Shown here piece after piece: positions 51,103-59,344 of a stretch of 64,000 nucleotides of DNA. Origin of the DNA: Streptomyces changanensis. GTDB lineage: Bacteria; Actinomycetota; Actinomycetes; Streptomycetales; Streptomycetaceae. Position 1 is the first letter of the stretch. Each line of letters opens with the position of its first letter. The DNA is taken from contig NZ_CP102332.1 in assembly GCF_024600715.1 (NCBI RefSeq), positions 1,612,001 to 1,676,000 on the forward strand. The letters run 5' to 3'. The notes beneath the pieces were generated by a model, which was given only the letters and a program-made list of their open reading frames with translations, was not told where the DNA came from and did no database searches. Made by a program: the position numbers and the translations under genes.

Positions 51103-51215
51103 GCGCTTGCCGCAGACCTCGCTGCCTGCGGCCTGGTCTTCACCCGGGGCACCCCGCCACGGACGGAGGGTTGCCGGACAGCGGGCCGGGGCCGTGGTCG
51201 CTGTCACTCATGACC
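51097..51215 (-). promoter_or_regulatory. SAM-IV riboswitch
   Basis: Read on the minus strand, the conserved SAM-IV segments appear in order: GGTCATGAGTGACAGCG (from 51215), CCCCGGCCCGCTG, CCGGCAACCCTCCGTCC, GGCGGGGTGCCCCGGGTGAA, GACCAGG, and the tail GGCAAGCGCGGACC. SAM-IV aptamers are known mainly from actinomycetes and regulate sulfur metabolism genes. It lies about 210 bases before the PLP enzyme start, with two hairpins and a short ORF between. Confidence 0.88.
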
Positions 51216-51335
51216 TTGGGGAGCATCTTGCCACACGACGGCGGGCACGCAAGCCCGGGTTCGCATGGCGGACGACGCGGACGGTAGCGGGGCGGAACCG
51301 CGCGGCCCCGCCCCGTCACCCACGCCCTGAGGGCC

Positions 51336-52400
51336 CTAGCGGTTGCTGGCGCGGACCCAGCGGTCCAGGGTCGCGCGGGCGGCGCCCGAGTCGATGGACT
51401 CCGCGGCCTTCTCCATGCCCGCCCGGATCTGCTCGGCCAGCGGCGCGTCGGTCGGGGTCAGGGCCACGAGGGCCGCAGCCGAGTTGAGCAGCACGGCGTC
51501 CCGCACCGGGCCCCGCTCGCCGGCGAGCAGCCGGCGGGCGACGTCGGCGTTGTACGAGGCGTCCGCGCCGCGCAGGGCCTCCACGGGCACCAGGTCGAGG
51601 CCCACGTCGCGCGGGTCGAACGCCTCCTCGCGCACGGCCCCGTCGCGGACGGTCCACACGCGGGACGTCGCGGTGGTGGTCAGCTCGTCGAGGCCGTCGT
51701 CGCCGCGGAAGACGAGCGCCGACGAGCCGCGCTCGGCGAGCACGCCGGCGAGGATGGGAGCCATGCGGGCGTCCGCGACGCCGGTCGCCTGGGCCCGTAC
51801 CCGGGCCGGGTTGGTCAGCGGCCCGAGGAAGTTGAACGTCGTGCGGATGCCCAGCTCCTTGCGGGCCGCGGCGACGTGGCGCAGGGCGGGGTGGAACTTG
51901 ACGGCGAAGCAGAAGGTGATGCCCGCCTCGTCGGCGACCTCGGCGACCCGCTCCGGGGTCAGTTCGAGGTTGACGCCGAGCTTCTCCAGGACGTCCGAGG
52001 CGCCGGAGGCGGAGGAGGCGGCGCGGTTGCCGTGCTTGACGACCTTCGCGCCCGTACCGGCCACGACGACCGCCGACATGGTGGAGATGTTGACGGTCTT
52101 CGCGCCGTCGCCGCCGGTGCCGACGATGTCGACGGACGGGCCGGGCACGTCGATGGTGCGGGCGTGCGCGTACATGGTGCGGACGAGGCCGGTGATCTCC
52201 TCGACCGTCTCCCCCTTCGCGCGCAGGGCGACCGCGAAGCCGGCGATCTGCGCGTCGGTGGCCTCACCGCTGAGGACGCGCTCCATCGCCCAGGCGGTGG
52301 TGTCCGCGTCGAGGTCCCGGCCGGCGAGGAGGGTGTCGAGGACCACGGGCCAGGAGCGGCCCGCCGTGGTCGGTCCTCCAGCGGGTTGCACAGCGCTCAT
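51336..52400 (-). CDS. trpD: Anthranilate phosphoribosyltransferase
   Basis: 354 residues. It adds phosphoribose from PRPP to anthranilate in tryptophan synthesis. Motifs: [17 protein letters not shown] (PRPP site), [26 protein letters not shown] and [10 protein letters not shown]. The ATG at 52400 has AGGAG upstream; the longer frame to 52445 has none. A possible -10 TAGGCT lies at 52435-52440. It is separated by 24 kb from the attenuated anthranilate synthase, the usual scattered arrangement in streptomycetes. Confidence 0.95.
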   Translation of the reverse strand: MSAVQPAGGPTTAGRSWPVVLDTLLAGRDLDADTTAWAMERVLSGEATDAQIAGFAVALRAKGETVEEITGLVRTMYAHARTIDVPGPSVDIVGTGGDGAKTVNISTMSAVVVAGTGAKVVKHGNRAASSASGASDVLEKLGVNLELTPERVAEVADEAGITFCFAVKFHPALRHVAAARKELGIRTTFNFLGPLTNPARVRAQATGVADARMAPILAGVLAERGSSALVFRGDDGLDELTTTATSRVWTVRDGAVREEAFDPRDVGLDLVPVEALRGADASYNADVARRLLAGERGPVRDAVLLNSAAALVALTPTDAPLAEQIRAGMEKAAESIDSGAARATLDRWVRASNR

Positions 52401-52461
52401 GGTCGCTCCTGGGTCCGTGACGGATGAGGGCACCAGCCTATCCACCGCCGGGGACGGCGAA

Positions 52462-52490
52462 GAGCCCCGTCCGACGATTGGACGGGGCTC
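52462..52490 (-). terminator. Distal terminator of the qcrCAB operon
   Basis: Perfect 11-base stem GAGCCCCGTCC / GGACGGGGCTC with a 7-base loop, about 65 bases past the qcrB stop and just upstream of the trpD promoter region. Confidence 0.85.
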
Positions 52491-52520
52491 CTGCCGTGGC
52501 GACCTTCTCGGTGTCCGGGG

Positions 52521-52545
52521 TCCCCCGGGGCCAAGCCCCGGGGGA
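52521..52545 (-). terminator. Proximal hairpin after qcrB
   Basis: TCCCCCGGGG / CCCCGGGGGA with a 5-base loop, only 8 bases past the qcrB stop codon. Together with the hairpin at 52462-52490 it makes a tandem terminator that isolates trpD from the highly expressed respiratory operon. Confidence 0.75.
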
Positions 52546-52552
52546 AGGGTGA

Positions 52553-54178
52553 TCAGTGGTGGCCGTGGCCCGCGCTGATCTCCTTGTACTCCTCGGCCGT
52601 GGCCTTGGGGACCTGGTTCCCCTCACCGAAGTAGCCCTTGCTCAGCTTCGCGCGGAGCTTCGCCGAACGGGTGGGCTTGCGCTCGACGCCGTTCTCGTCG
52701 ACCGTCGGGCCGAGCTCGGCGGGCGCGTACTGCTCGTGCGCGGTGAGCGCGTGCAGCTGGGCCTGGCTGAGCGGCTCGTGGACCTCGACGAACTCACCGT
52801 GCGGCAGCCGCTTGATGATGCCCGTCTCACGGCCGTGCAGCACCTTGTCGCGGTCGCGGCGCTGGAGGCCCAGGCAGATCCGCTTCGTGACGACGAAGGC
52901 GATGACCGGCCCGACGAAGAAGGCGATCCGGACGAACCAGGTGACCGCGTTGATCGACATGTGGAAGTGCGTGGCGACGATGTCGTTGCCACCACCGATC
53001 AGCATGATCATGTAACCGGTGACCCACGCGACGCCGAGGCCCGTGCGGGTCGGGGCGTTGCGCGGCCGGTCCAGGATGTGGTGCTCGCGCTTGTCCCCGG
53101 TGATCCACGACTCGATGAACGGGTACGCCGCGATGGCGGCCAGCATCACGCCGAACAGGACCAGCGGGATGAACACGCCCAGGACGAGCGTGTGGCCCCA
53201 CAGGTTGATCTCCCAGCCGGGCATGGCGCGGATCAGACCCTCGGCGAAGCCCATGTACCAGTCGGGCTGCGCACCGGTGGACACCTGGTCCGGCCGGTAG
53301 GGGCCGAGGGCCCACACGGGGTTGATGGTGAACGCGCCGGCGATGACCGCGATGACGCCGAAGACCAGGAAGAAGAAGCCGCCGGCCTTCGCCATGTACA
53401 CCGGCAGCAGCGGCATGCCGACGACGTTCTTGTTCGTCCGGCCGGGGCCCGCGAACTGCGTGTGCTTGTGGTAGAAGACCAGGATCAGGTGGGCCACCAC
53501 GAGGCCGAGCATGATGCCCGGCAGCAGCAGGATGTGGATCGAGTAGAACCGGGCGACCATGTCGTGGCCGGGGAACTCCCCGCCGAAGATGAACATCGAC
53601 AGGTACGTGCCCACGATCGGCACGGACAGGATCGCACCCTGCGTGAAGCGGACACCGGTGCCGGAGAGCAGGTCGTCCGGGAGCGAGTAACCGGTGAAGC
53701 CGGTGAACATGCCGAGGACGAACAGCAGGAAGCCGAACAGCCAGTTGACCTCGCGCGGCTTGCGGAACGCGCCGGTGAAGAAGACGCGCATCATGTGCAC
53801 GAACATGCCGGCGATGAAGATCAGCGCCGCCCAGTGGTGGATCTGCCGGATCAGCAGACCGCCGCGGACGTCGAAGCTGATGTCCAGGGTCGAGGCGTAC
53901 GCCTCGGTCATCCTCACGCCCTGCATCGGCACGTACGAGCCGTGGTACACGATCTCGTTCATGCTCGGGTGGAAGAAGAGCGTCAGGTACACGCCCGTGA
54001 GGATGATGATGATGAAGGTGTAGAGGCAGACCTCGCCCAACATGAAGGACCAGTGGTCCGGGAAGATCTTCCGCATGTTGGACTTGGCCAGGGAGTAGAT
54101 CCCCAGCCGTCCGTCCGCCCAGTCGGCGACCCGCTCACCGGCGGGCGCCTTGCGCGTCGTGTCGTTGGCGGTACTCAT
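52553..54178 (-). CDS. qcrB: Cytochrome bc1 complex cytochrome b subunit
   Basis: 541 residues. The b-type cytochrome binds two haems; ligand-bearing helices include [33 protein letters not shown] and [38 protein letters not shown]. The quinol-site PEWY motif is replaced by [20 protein letters not shown], as in other actinobacteria. The C-terminal extension of about 120 residues is also actinobacterial. It is in the inner membrane, part of the bc1-aa3 supercomplex. The start overlaps the qcrA stop by 4 bases. Confidence 0.96.
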   Translation of the reverse strand: MSTANDTTRKAPAGERVADWADGRLGIYSLAKSNMRKIFPDHWSFMLGEVCLYTFIIIILTGVYLTLFFHPSMNEIVYHGSYVPMQGVRMTEAYASTLDISFDVRGGLLIRQIHHWAALIFIAGMFVHMMRVFFTGAFRKPREVNWLFGFLLFVLGMFTGFTGYSLPDDLLSGTGVRFTQGAILSVPIVGTYLSMFIFGGEFPGHDMVARFYSIHILLLPGIMLGLVVAHLILVFYHKHTQFAGPGRTNKNVVGMPLLPVYMAKAGGFFFLVFGVIAVIAGAFTINPVWALGPYRPDQVSTGAQPDWYMGFAEGLIRAMPGWEINLWGHTLVLGVFIPLVLFGVMLAAIAAYPFIESWITGDKREHHILDRPRNAPTRTGLGVAWVTGYMIMLIGGGNDIVATHFHMSINAVTWFVRIAFFVGPVIAFVVTKRICLGLQRRDRDKVLHGRETGIIKRLPHGEFVEVHEPLSQAQLHALTAHEQYAPAELGPTVDENGVERKPTRSAKLRAKLSKGYFGEGNQVPKATAEEYKEISAGHGHH

Positions 54179-55224
54179 CCGCGCTCCCAGAATGCAGGAC
54201 CGACCGGCTCTTCGAAGTCGCCGAGCGCCTCGAGGAAGCCCTTGTCATCGACACCGATCCGCAGCTGCGGAAGGGCGTGGCCGGCAGGGCCGAAGATGAC
54301 GCGGGCGCCGTCGGACAGGTCGAAGGTGGACTGGTGGCACGGGCAGAGCACGTGGTGGGTCTGCTGCTCGTACAGGGACACCGGACAGCCCACGTGGGTG
54401 CAGATCTTGGAGAAGGCCACGATGCCGTCGTGCGACCACTCGAGCTCGCGCTTGTCCTTGATGTCGGCCGGCTGGATCCGGACGATCATCAGGGCGTCCT
54501 TGGCGATCTTGTTGTTGAAGTCGTGGTCCTCCTCGCTCAGACCCTCCGGCATGGCGAAGGTGAGCGAACCGACCGAGACGTCCTCGGGCCGCAGGGGCTC
54601 GAAGGTGTTCATGTTGATCAGCCGCTTGCCCTTGGCCCACGAGGTGTGGAAGAGCTTCTTCTCGGGCATCGGGCCGAGCTCGCGCAGGAGCACGAGACCG
54701 GAGAGCGGCACCATCGCGAGCGCGCCGAACATCGTGTTGCGGATCAGCTTGCGCCGTCCCAGACCGGACTCCGCCGCACCCTGGGCGAAGTCGGCCATCA
54801 CCTTGGCCTTGAGCTCGGGGGCCGCCTCGATCGGGTGGCGGTCGTCGGCCATCTCCTCGTCCGACATCAGCGTGCGGGCCCAGTGGACCGCGCCGGCGCC
54901 GATGCAGAACAGGGCGATGCCCAGCGTCAGACCGAGCGACAGGTTGGTCGCGCTGACGTGGCCGAGGGGCCACACGTACACGATCTTGTCGACGGGGAAG
55001 GCCACGAACGAGGCGATGAAGCCGACGGTGGCCAGCATCGAGATCGTGAACAGCAGGGCGACCGTCCGCTCGGACCGCTTGGCGGCCCGCTCGTCGATGT
55101 CCTGGACGCGGGGCTTGTGGGGCGGGAGCCCCGGGTCGGCGAACGGGCTCTCGACTACTGCCGAGCCGTGCGCGGTGTCCTGCTTCTGCGGCAGGCTCTC
55201 ATCGGAGATCTCTTGGCTACTCAT
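54175..55224 (-). CDS. qcrA: Cytochrome bc1 complex Rieske iron-sulfur subunit
   Basis: 349 residues. Three N-terminal helices (about 50-115 and 160-185) precede the Rieske domain. Cluster ligands are in CTHVGCPVSLYEQ and CPCHQSTFD. Three helices before the Rieske domain are typical of actinobacterial QcrA. It passes electrons from quinol to the dihaem cytochrome. Start and stop both overlap the neighbouring genes by 4 bases, giving a tightly coupled qcrC-qcrA-qcrB operon. Confidence 0.96.
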   Translation of the reverse strand: MSSQEISDESLPQKQDTAHGSAVVESPFADPGLPPHKPRVQDIDERAAKRSERTVALLFTISMLATVGFIASFVAFPVDKIVYVWPLGHVSATNLSLGLTLGIALFCIGAGAVHWARTLMSDEEMADDRHPIEAAPELKAKVMADFAQGAAESGLGRRKLIRNTMFGALAMVPLSGLVLLRELGPMPEKKLFHTSWAKGKRLINMNTFEPLRPEDVSVGSLTFAMPEGLSEEDHDFNNKIAKDALMIVRIQPADIKDKRELEWSHDGIVAFSKICTHVGCPVSLYEQQTHHVLCPCHQSTFDLSDGARVIFGPAGHALPQLRIGVDDKGFLEALGDFEEPVGPAFWERG

Positions 55225-56030
55225 GACTTCTTGGCCTTAGCGGTGTGGGCCGCGACCCAGACGGCGACGGCGATCAGCGTACCGAGACCGAAGATCCAGC
55301 CGAACAGACCCTCGCTGACCGGTCCGAGGCTGCCCAGGCCGAAGCCGCCGGGGGTCGGCGTCTCGTCACCGTTCACGGCCTTGATGTACGCGATGATTTC
55401 CTTCTTCTCCTTCTCCGGCATGGTGGTGTCGGGGAAGGTGGGCATGTTCTGCGGGCCGGTCTGCATGGCCTCGTAGATGTGCTTCTCGCTGACGCCGTCG
55501 AGGCTCGGTGCGTACTTGCCCTTGGTGAGCGCGCCACCCTCACCGGTGAAGTTGTGGCACTGGGCGCAGTTGTTGCGGAACAGCTCGCCGCCCTTGGCGA
55601 CGTCCGCGCCCTCCACGCTGTACTGCTTCTCGGTGGGGGTGATCGGGCCGGCGCCGAGCGACGCGATGTACGCCGCGAGCTGGTCGATCTGGGCCTGCGT
55701 GTAGATGTTCTTCTTCCGCGGGACCTGGGCGCCCGGCTGCTGCGCGGGCATGCGGCCGGTACCGACCTGGAAGTCGACGGCGGCCGAGCCGACGCCCACC
55801 AGGGACGGGCCGTCGGAGGTGCCCTGACCGCCGGTGCCGTGGCAGCTGGCGCAGCCGACGGTGTAGAGCTTCTTGCCCTCCTCGATGGCGAGGGACTGGG
55901 CGGTCTCGTCGGCCTGGGCCGTGCTCGCGGGCGCGAACGCGGCGTAGAGCCCCCCAGTGGCCGCCAGCGCGAGGAGTAGGACGACGACCGCCGCCAGCGG
56001 ATGGCGTCGTCGTGCGGAGAGCTTTTTCAC
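55221..56030 (-). CDS. qcrC: Cytochrome bc1 complex dihaem cytochrome c subunit
   Basis: 269 residues. A signal-anchor helix (about 10-30), two cytochrome c domains with CASCHG and CAQCHN, and a C-terminal membrane helix (LFGWIFGLGTLIAVAVWVAAH). The dihaem form replaces a separate mobile cytochrome c and connects the bc1 complex directly to the aa3 oxidase. The GTG at 56030 opens the operon; ctaE lies 74 bases upstream on the same strand, so ctaE-qcrCAB may be one transcript. Confidence 0.95.
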   Translation of the reverse strand: MKKLSARRRHPLAAVVVLLLALAATGGLYAAFAPASTAQADETAQSLAIEEGKKLYTVGCASCHGTGGQGTSDGPSLVGVGSAAVDFQVGTGRMPAQQPGAQVPRKKNIYTQAQIDQLAAYIASLGAGPITPTEKQYSVEGADVAKGGELFRNNCAQCHNFTGEGGALTKGKYAPSLDGVSEKHIYEAMQTGPQNMPTFPDTTMPEKEKKEIIAYIKAVNGDETPTPGGFGLGSLGPVSEGLFGWIFGLGTLIAVAVWVAAHTAKAKKS

Positions 56031-56104
56031 GGATTACCCCGGTGTCAGGATCTTCTGCGTCGATGCTTGCTGGAAGTGTCTCGGTCCGCCAGGCGGCGGC
56101 CCGA

Positions 56105-56725
56105 TTACTTGATCATGTAGATCGTGGCGAAGAGGCCGATCCAGACGACATCGACGAAGTGCCAGTAGTAGGACACGACGATGGCGGCGGTTGCCTGCTC
56201 GTGGGTGAAGCGCCTCGCGGCGTACGTCCGGCCGAGGACCAGGAGGAACGCGATGAGGCCGCCCGTCACGTGCAGGCCGTGGAAGCCGGTGGTCAGGTAG
56301 AACACCGAGCCGTAGGGCCCGGAGGACAGGGACATGCCCGCCTCCTTGACCAGCTCGGTGTACTCGAGGACCTGACCGCCGATGAAGATCGCGCCCATGA
56401 CGAACGTCACGATGAACCAGGCGCGCAACTTCTTCACGTCGCCGCGCTCGGCGGCGAAGACGCCGAGCTGGCAGGTGAGGGAGGAGAGCACCAGGATCGT
56501 GGTGTTGGTCGCCGAGAACGGGAAGTTCAGGTGGCCCGCCTGCTCGGACCAGTATTCGGCACCCGTTACCGATCGCAGGGTGAAGTACATCGCGAAGAGG
56601 GCCGCGAAGAACATCAGCTCGGAACTCAGCCAGATGATGGTTCCGACGCTGGTGAGGTTCGGTCGATTGACCGACGGGTGCGCGTGCCCGGTATCTACTG
56701 TCGTTGCTGTCGCCACGACCGACAT
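56105..56725 (-). CDS. ctaE: Cytochrome c oxidase subunit III
   Basis: 206 residues, five helices. Family motifs: [59 protein letters not shown], and [18 protein letters not shown]. It belongs to the aa3 oxidase whose subunits I, II and IV are encoded 2.2-5.3 kb away (58946-62054). The ATG at 56725 has no ribosome-binding site and lies inside a 21-base palindrome; in-frame GTG codons nearby are alternatives. Confidence 0.95.
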   Translation of the reverse strand: MSVVATATTVDTGHAHPSVNRPNLTSVGTIIWLSSELMFFAALFAMYFTLRSVTGAEYWSEQAGHLNFPFSATNTTILVLSSLTCQLGVFAAERGDVKKLRAWFIVTFVMGAIFIGGQVLEYTELVKEAGMSLSSGPYGSVFYLTTGFHGLHVTGGLIAFLLVLGRTYAARRFTHEQATAAIVVSYYWHFVDVVWIGLFATIYMIK

Positions 56726-56736
56726 TATGTCGGTCG
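56716..56736. promoter_or_regulatory. Perfect palindrome across the ctaE start codon
   Basis: CGACCGACAT and its exact complement flank a single central base at 56726. The minus-strand ATG of ctaE is part of the palindrome. It could be an operator, or in a leader mRNA a hairpin that sequesters the start codon. Confidence 0.6.
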
Positions 56737-56926
56737 CTTATCCCGCCCTCACTCCGGGGGGTGCCGTTCGGAGTGTCCCCACCTCCGGCGGGCGGCCCGA
56801 CCCGACCCGAACGGCCCATCGGGACGGCCTCCGGAGGGGTGTCGGAGCGGTGTTGACGGGCGGTGGGACGGAGTAGCATCCGCGCATCGGTTACCGAGCA
56901 CTCCCGCGTACGAACTCGGAGGAACC

Positions 56927-57328
56927 ATGCAGTCCAGCGCCACCGTACTGGTCTACAGCGACGACGCGAACACCCGCGCGCAGGTGCGGCTGGCGGCCGG
57001 GCGGAGGCCCGCGGCCGACGTTCCCCCGGTCGAGTACGTCGAGTGCGCGACGCTCCCGGCCGTCCTGGAGCGGCTGGAGGAGGGCGGCATCGACGTCTGC
57101 GTCCTGGACGGCGAGGCCGTCCCGGCCGGCGGGATGGGCGTGTGCCGGCAGATCAAGGACGAGGTGTTCCGCTGTCCGCCGGTGCTGCTGCTGATCGCGC
57201 GGCCGCAGGACGCCTGGCTGGCCACCTGGAGCCGCGCGGACGCGGCCGTGGCGCTGCCGGTGGAGCCGGTGGAGCTGGCGGAGGCGCTGGCGGCCCTGGT
57301 GCGCAGCCGACTGGCCGTGGAGGCCTGA
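56927..57328 (+). CDS. Receiver-like protein lacking part of the phosphorylation site
   Basis: 133 residues. The fold resembles a response-regulator receiver: VLVYSDDANTRAQVRLA (first strand with two acidic residues), DVCVLDGEAVPAGGMGVCRQIKD (Asp at the phosphoacceptor position), and PPVLLLIARPQDAWLATWSRADAAVALPVEPVELAEALAALV. The usual Lys after strand five is replaced (the VALPVEP segment has none), and the conserved Thr/Ser is Ala. It may be a pseudo-receiver. The ATG has CGGAGG upstream. It lies between ctaE and the L,D-transpeptidase gene. Confidence 0.7.
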   Translation: MQSSATVLVYSDDANTRAQVRLAAGRRPAADVPPVEYVECATLPAVLERLEEGGIDVCVLDGEAVPAGGMGVCRQIKDEVFRCPPVLLLIARPQDAWLATWSRADAAVALPVEPVELAEALAALVRSRLAVEA

Positions 57329-57379
57329 GCCACCCGCCCGCGCGCGCCGCACGGCCGCGCGGGCCCACCCGTGGACACC

Positions 57380-57428
57380 GTGCGGTCGCGCCGGGTCCGG
57401 TCCGCCCGTGGGCCCGTGCGGTCGCGCC
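57380..57428. repeat. Short direct repeat in the spacer before the L,D-transpeptidase terminator
   Basis: GTGCGGTCGCGCC occurs at 57380-57392 and 57416-57428 (36-base period), and CCCGTGGGCCCG recurs in the same phase. The 254-base spacer (57329-57582) is otherwise GC-rich and holds no gene. Confidence 0.6.
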
Positions 57429-57538
57429 AGGTCGGCCCGTGGGCCCGCCGGCCCCGTCGACGGGGTCACGGGCCCGTCGGCCCGCCGGCCCCGCACCGCG
57501 CCCGTGACGCCCCGCGCCGACCGCCCTGGGCCGGCGGG

Positions 57539-57570
57539 CCGGGCACGAGCGCGGGGGGGGGCGTGCCCGG
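57539..57570 (-). terminator. Terminator after the L,D-transpeptidase gene
   Basis: CCGGGCACG / CGTGCCCGG with a 14-base loop containing nine consecutive G on the plus strand, 13 bases past the minus-strand stop codon. Confidence 0.6.
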
Positions 57571-57582
57571 GTGTCAGAGGCA

Positions 57583-58836
57583 TCAGAGGCCGGGCCTCAG
57601 CCGGGCGTCGTCGGCGGGGGTGGCCCCGTCGCGGGTGCCCGCCAGGACCGCGCTGCCCTGCCGCCACTTCTCCCACGGCAGGTTCCAGTCGCCGAAGCCG
57701 TTGCCGAAGGGGGACATCTCCTCACCCGCGCTGTTGACGACCCGGACGATGTCGCCGCGCTGGACGGTCTCGTAGAACCACGCGGCGTTGCCGGTGGACA
57801 TGCCCACGCAGCCGTGGCTGACGTTGGCGGACCCCTGGGAGCCGACCGACCACGGCGCGGCGTGGACGTACTCGCCGCTCCAGGTGACCCGGGTGGCGTA
57901 GTACACGGGCAGGTCGTAGGACTCGCTGCTGCCGGCCGCGATCCCGACCGTGGTGCTGCGCATGCGGACGAAGTACTGCTTCTCCAGCACGACCTTGACG
58001 CCGTTCCGGGTGGAGAAGCCCGGTTTGCCGGTGGTCACCGGAATGGTGTTGATCACTTCTCCGTTGCGCCGGACGGTCATGTAGTGCCCCGCGGCGTCGG
58101 CGACGGCCTCGACGCGGTCGCCGATGGTGAGCTTCAGCGGGTCGGTGGCGGTGCCGTAGAGGCCGCTGCCGACGGGCACGCCCGCGAGGTTGCTCGTGAG
58201 GGTGACCTCGGTGCCGGCCGGCCAGTACTCCTTGGGCCGGAAGTGCAGTTCCTTGTCGTTGACCCAGTGCCAGGCGCCCGTGACGCTCGGGGTGGAGCGG
58301 ACCCGCAGGGCGCGCTCGACCGCGGTGCGGCCCGCGCGGTCGGTGACCGGGGCGCTGAGCTTGGCGGTGAGGGGCTGTCCGACGCCGTACTCGCCCGCCT
58401 CGGGGCCGAACTCCACCGCCAGGAGGTTGCGGGCCGGGGCGGTGCGGAACGTCAGCGTACGGACGCCTGGGGCGCCCTCGTCGTTCTCCGTGGCGACCCT
58501 GACCGTGTAGCGGGCGCCCGCGGCCAGCGGGCCGGTGGAGCGCCAGCGGCTGCCGTCGGCGGAGAGGCGGCCCGCCAAGTGGTGGCCGGCCTCGTCGACC
58601 GCGGTCACGTCGGTGATGCGGGTGCCGCCGTCCTTGGCGGACACCGCGAGCGGCTTGTCGAGCGCCGCCTCACGGCCTTCGGCGAAGCCGTCGAAGGTGA
58701 CCTGCCGCGCCGCGTCGTAGGGCCGCGCGGAGAGCGGGTGGCCGTCCGGTCCCCCGCAGCCGGCAGCGCCGGCGCCTGCGGCGGCGACCAGCAGGGAGCA
58801 GCTGAGGGCGATGCGGAGGCTCGGCGTGTGGCTCAT
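57583..58836 (-). CDS. L,D-transpeptidase lipoprotein with Ig-like domains
   Basis: 417 residues. Lipoprotein signal (SLLVAAAGAGAAGC), two Ig-like domains (about 40-240), then the YkuD catalytic domain with HAAPWS and SANVSHGCVGMSTGNAAWFY containing the catalytic His and Cys. It makes 3-3 peptidoglycan cross-links. The build matches mycobacterial LdtMt2-type enzymes. The ATG at 58836 is 6 bases after TACCGT without a ribosome-binding site. It interrupts the order of the respiratory genes but has its own terminators. Confidence 0.95.
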   Translation of the reverse strand: MSHTPSLRIALSCSLLVAAAGAGAAGCGGPDGHPLSARPYDAARQVTFDGFAEGREAALDKPLAVSAKDGGTRITDVTAVDEAGHHLAGRLSADGSRWRSTGPLAAGARYTVRVATENDEGAPGVRTLTFRTAPARNLLAVEFGPEAGEYGVGQPLTAKLSAPVTDRAGRTAVERALRVRSTPSVTGAWHWVNDKELHFRPKEYWPAGTEVTLTSNLAGVPVGSGLYGTATDPLKLTIGDRVEAVADAAGHYMTVRRNGEVINTIPVTTGKPGFSTRNGVKVVLEKQYFVRMRSTTVGIAAGSSESYDLPVYYATRVTWSGEYVHAAPWSVGSQGSANVSHGCVGMSTGNAAWFYETVQRGDIVRVVNSAGEEMSPFGNGFGDWNLPWEKWRQGSAVLAGTRDGATPADDARLRPGL

Positions 58837-58842
58837 AAGCAC

Positions 58843-58848
58843 ACGGTA
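58843..58848 (-). promoter_or_regulatory. -10 element of a probable leaderless promoter
   Basis: TACCGT on the minus strand ends 6 bases before the ATG at 58836. The terminator of the cox genes lies 44 bases upstream, so this is a separate transcript. Confidence 0.5.
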
Positions 58849-58891
58849 GGAAGAGCCGCCCGGCGCGGCACGCCGGGCGACTGCAAAAGAG

Positions 58892-58927
58892 GGGCCCGGC
58901 GGTCTCCGTCCGGAGACCGCCGGGCCC
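58892..58927 (-). terminator. Terminator of the ctaCDF operon
   Basis: A very strong hairpin: GGGCCCGGCGGTCTCCG (58892-58908) pairs perfectly with its complement at 58911-58927. It lies 19 bases past the ctaF stop codon, with a T-run on the plus-strand side. Confidence 0.92.
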
Positions 58928-58945
58928 TTTCACCCGTGCGGGTGC

Positions 58946-59344
58946 CTACTGGTTCTGGTTCTCACCGCGGTAGTACTCGAAGACCCAGCCCCAGATGCCG
59001 ATCAGGATGAGCGGCAGGGCGAAGAACATGAGCCACCAGCCGAGGGCGACGCCGAGGAAGGCGAACGCGCCACCGATCGCGAGGGAGAGCGGCTGCCAGC
59101 TGTGCGGGGAGAAGAAGCCGAGCTCGCCGGCCTCGTCCGCGACGTCCGCCTCCTTGTCGTCCTGGGCCATGGCGTCCACTCGCCGGGCCGTGAAGGCCAG
59201 GTAGTAGCCGACCATGATCGCCAGGCCGAAGGCCATGAACAGCGCCGTGGTGCCGACCGGCTCCTTCGACCACAGGCCGTACAGGATGGCCATGGCGAGG
59301 ATGAAGAAGCTCAGCCAGATGAACATCTTGCCCTGGATCTTCAC
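58946..59344 (-). CDS. ctaF: Cytochrome c oxidase subunit IV (actinobacterial)
   Basis: 132 residues, four helices. Starts [35 protein letters not shown] and ends with [32 protein letters not shown], both typical of actinobacterial subunit IV. It stabilises the aa3 oxidase and the supercomplex. The ATG overlaps the ctaD stop by 4 bases. Confidence 0.95.
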   Translation of the reverse strand: MKIQGKMFIWLSFFILAMAILYGLWSKEPVGTTALFMAFGLAIMVGYYLAFTARRVDAMAQDDKEADVADEAGELGFFSPHSWQPLSLAIGGAFAFLGVALGWWLMFFALPLILIGIWGWVFEYYRGENQNQ

